Assembly: GCA_002314805.1 (NCBI GenBank)
Contig: DCHJ01000101.1
Span: 1 to 36,237, forward strand
Origin: Lachnospiraceae bacterium UBA1755
GTDB taxonomy: Bacteria > Bacillota > Clostridia > Lachnospirales > Lachnospiraceae
DNA length: 36,237 nucleotides
Direction of reading: 5' to 3'
Below are positions 34,718-36,237 of the stretch, in pieces (position 1 is the stretch's first letter; every line of letters starts with the position of its first letter). A program made the position numbers and the translations under genes. The notes below the pieces were generated by a model. The model saw only the letters and a list, made by a program, of their open reading frames with translations. It searched no databases and was not told the origin of the DNA.

Positions 34718-36142
34718 GTGCACAAGAGGACATTTTGCAGCAGATGTATTGCCATAGCTGTCATTGCATTCACAATGGCACTTACTGCCCTTGTCACAGT
34801 GTATGCGGCTAATAAAGAGGCGAAGGAACCTAAGGACTATACTATCAGTGATGCATCTCTCAGGCTTAATTCTGACGGGTCTGTATGGGCAGGCTGGGAA
34901 AAGTCTCCTTCAGAGACATCCTACCGTGTACAGCTTCAGGCCATGAAGAACGGGAAATGGGTGGATGTAGACAAGTATATCAACACTCGTGATGTGAAGT
35001 ATGATTTTTCTTCAATAATCGCCGCGAAAGGCACGGCATATTACAGGATATCCGTATATCCGCTCAGCGGAGGTCCGACAAAGTACAGGATATATTCGGC
35101 AGACTCATCGGATGAAGCTCTTGCAATTGATTCTGCCTCGATCGTAAGTGTCAGGGCATATGCGGATGCACAGAGAAAGTCCGGGATAACCGCAGGGTGG
35201 AACAGGACTTCAGATGGCAGCTGGATATACTATGATTCAAGTAAGAACATGGTCAAGAACGGATGGCTGCGGGACAACGGACACTATTTCTATCTCAATG
35301 ACAAGGGCATCATGGTAAAGGGCTGGCAGGCGATAGAAGGCAGATGGTATTACCTCGAGCCCACCGGCACAGCTGAGCATCCCGAGGGCTCCAGATGGTC
35401 CGGTACAACAACTCCCGACGGATATAAGCTGGATAGAAACGGAGCCAGATTAAAGGCAGACGGAAGTGTGGAGACAACGACCGAGAATACGGTGTCATCG
35501 GATGGCTATGTCAAGGTCAAGATGACCAAACCTGCCAATTTCTTTATCAATAAGGCGGGCAATCTCCAGTGGGACAATGTGGAGAATGCGGCCTTCTATA
35601 CGATAGATGTCAGTATGGACGGTACAAGATATTTCAATCTTACAGTGACATCACCTGTCCTGAGGATATATTCAGGCACTAATGCAAGGTCATCAACCAA
35701 CAGAGTATATCTGGACGGACTGCAGCCGAAGAACGAGGATGAAAAGATCGAGGGGACTGTAACACTGCAGATATCCGCATGCAGCGAAAAGGTAGGCAAT
35801 AAGTATACCAAGACTAAGCCTGTGGAAATAGCAGATCTTGAGCGGTTTGCCTGGGAGCATTCGTATGAGGGCGAATTCAAGAATGTCGGCAGCAAGCTCT
35901 GCTATGAGAATGATGCCGGGGAGAGAGTGACCGGATGGCAGGAGATCGGCGGCTACTGGTATCATTTTGATGACAGCGGATATGCTTCAGGTCCAGGATG
36001 GTTCGAAGATACGACGGGCTATACCTATTATTTCGATGAAAGGCACAGGATGGTGACCGGAGAACGCACGATAGACAATGTAAAGTGCAGCTTCAATGAC
36101 GGTTCGGATACGACACGTCCGCTCGGCGCTTTGATGAAGTAG
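34718..36142 (+). CDS. Secreted cell-wall-binding repeat protein
   Basis: The 474-residue protein (GTG start) begins with a signal peptide (about 1-30, likely cut after 'VTVYA'). It then has a fibronectin-like domain (about 40-130; 'YRVQLQAMKNGKWVDV'), a pair of choline-binding-type repeats (about 160-215; 'GSWIYYDSSKNMVKNGWL', 'GHYFYLNDKGIMVKGW', 'GRWYYLEPTG'), a second fibronectin-like domain (about 265-385; 'NLQWDNVENAAFYTIDVSMD') and a second repeat cluster (about 405-460; 'GYWYHFDDSGYASGPGWF', 'YTYYFDERHRMVTGE'). Such aromatic GW/YY repeats bind choline or other wall polymers non-covalently. No catalytic domain is visible. As the last gene of the operon it could fasten the giant protein or the motor to the wall (inference). 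Free adhesin activity is an alternative. Confidence 0.9.
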   Translation: MHKRTFCSRCIAIAVIAFTMALTALVTVYAANKEAKEPKDYTISDASLRLNSDGSVWAGWEKSPSETSYRVQLQAMKNGKWVDVDKYINTRDVKYDFSSIIAAKGTAYYRISVYPLSGGPTKYRIYSADSSDEALAIDSASIVSVRAYADAQRKSGITAGWNRTSDGSWIYYDSSKNMVKNGWLRDNGHYFYLNDKGIMVKGWQAIEGRWYYLEPTGTAEHPEGSRWSGTTTPDGYKLDRNGARLKADGSVETTTENTVSSDGYVKVKMTKPANFFINKAGNLQWDNVENAAFYTIDVSMDGTRYFNLTVTSPVLRIYSGTNARSSTNRVYLDGLQPKNEDEKIEGTVTLQISACSEKVGNKYTKTKPVEIADLERFAWEHSYEGEFKNVGSKLCYENDAGERVTGWQEIGGYWYHFDDSGYASGPGWFEDTTGYTYYFDERHRMVTGERTIDNVKCSFNDGSDTTRPLGALMK

Positions 36143-36161
36143 ACAGAGAAAAAGCCGGTTT

Positions 36162-36229
36162 GGTTGACAGTGGGGGACGGTTCCGGTGTAAACATACGTT
36201 TACACCGGAACCGTCCCCCCCTGTCAACC
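36162..36229 (+). repeat. Long near-perfect palindrome (32-bp arms, 4-base loop)
   Basis: Left arm 36162-36193 and right arm 36198-36229 are reverse complements with one mismatch (T36171), enclosing ATAC. The core 'GGGGACGGTTCC' resembles a palindromic motif that, from memory, recurs in many clostridial genomes and resembles REP-type elements linked to small tyrosine transposases. It lies 19 bp after the last gene of the operon. It could also stop transcription, but no T run follows; a C run reaches the window end. Confidence 0.9.
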
Positions 36230-36237
36230 GCCCCCCC

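Overview
The window looks like a piece of a low-to-mid GC Gram-positive genome of the Clostridia, most likely a gut or rumen Lachnospiraceae. This rests on AGGAG-type ribosome binding sites, a choline/cell-wall-binding repeat protein, no outer-membrane genes, LamG-like modules of a kind common in gut Firmicutes surface proteins, and codon use. The taxonomic guess is inference. All supported genes are on the + strand, mostly 0-35 bp apart or overlapping, so from 1258 to 36142 they read as one operon. A glycine-rich gene cut by the left edge precedes it.

Layout. (1) 2-1165: C-terminal part of a protein with 38 uninterrupted Gly-Gly-X triplets and a beta-rich tail. (2) 1258-7040: a divergent but recognisable F-type rotary ATPase cassette in near-canonical order: c-like, b-delta fusion, alpha, gamma, [ParA-like ATPase], beta, epsilon. 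Alpha and beta keep the nucleotide-binding, catalytic and arginine-finger residues. The c-like subunit keeps the glycine-rich helix and RNP loop but has Val where the ion-binding Asp/Glu should be. No recognisable a subunit is present, and a ParA-family ATPase sits between gamma and beta. (3) 7037-8345: a five-helix membrane protein and a single-pass membrane protein whose outer domain resembles the start of the next gene product. (4) 8378-33937: one uninterrupted 25.6-kb gene for an 8519-residue protein, roughly 0.9 MDa, with a membrane helix at each end and about 8450 residues of beta-rich repeats between. These are nine ~410-residue modules, three beta-helix/GLUG-like blocks, six LamG-like modules, an acidic stretch and a C-terminal helix. 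(5) 33971-36142: a GAF-domain protein and a secreted cell-wall-binding protein. A near-perfect 32-bp-arm palindrome follows, and the window ends in a C run.

How they may work together (inference): the cassette looks like an ATP-driven rotary motor that has lost ion coupling and been re-purposed as a mechanical machine at the cell surface. The b-delta, c-like and five-helix proteins would form the membrane part, ParA would position the machine, the GAF protein would sense a signal, the cell-wall-binding protein would tie it to the wall, and the giant double-anchored protein would be the driven or displayed part. I do not know a described system with this gene set; it is the candidate undescribed system of the window. 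The sequence supports the parts and their linkage but does not prove the mechanism.
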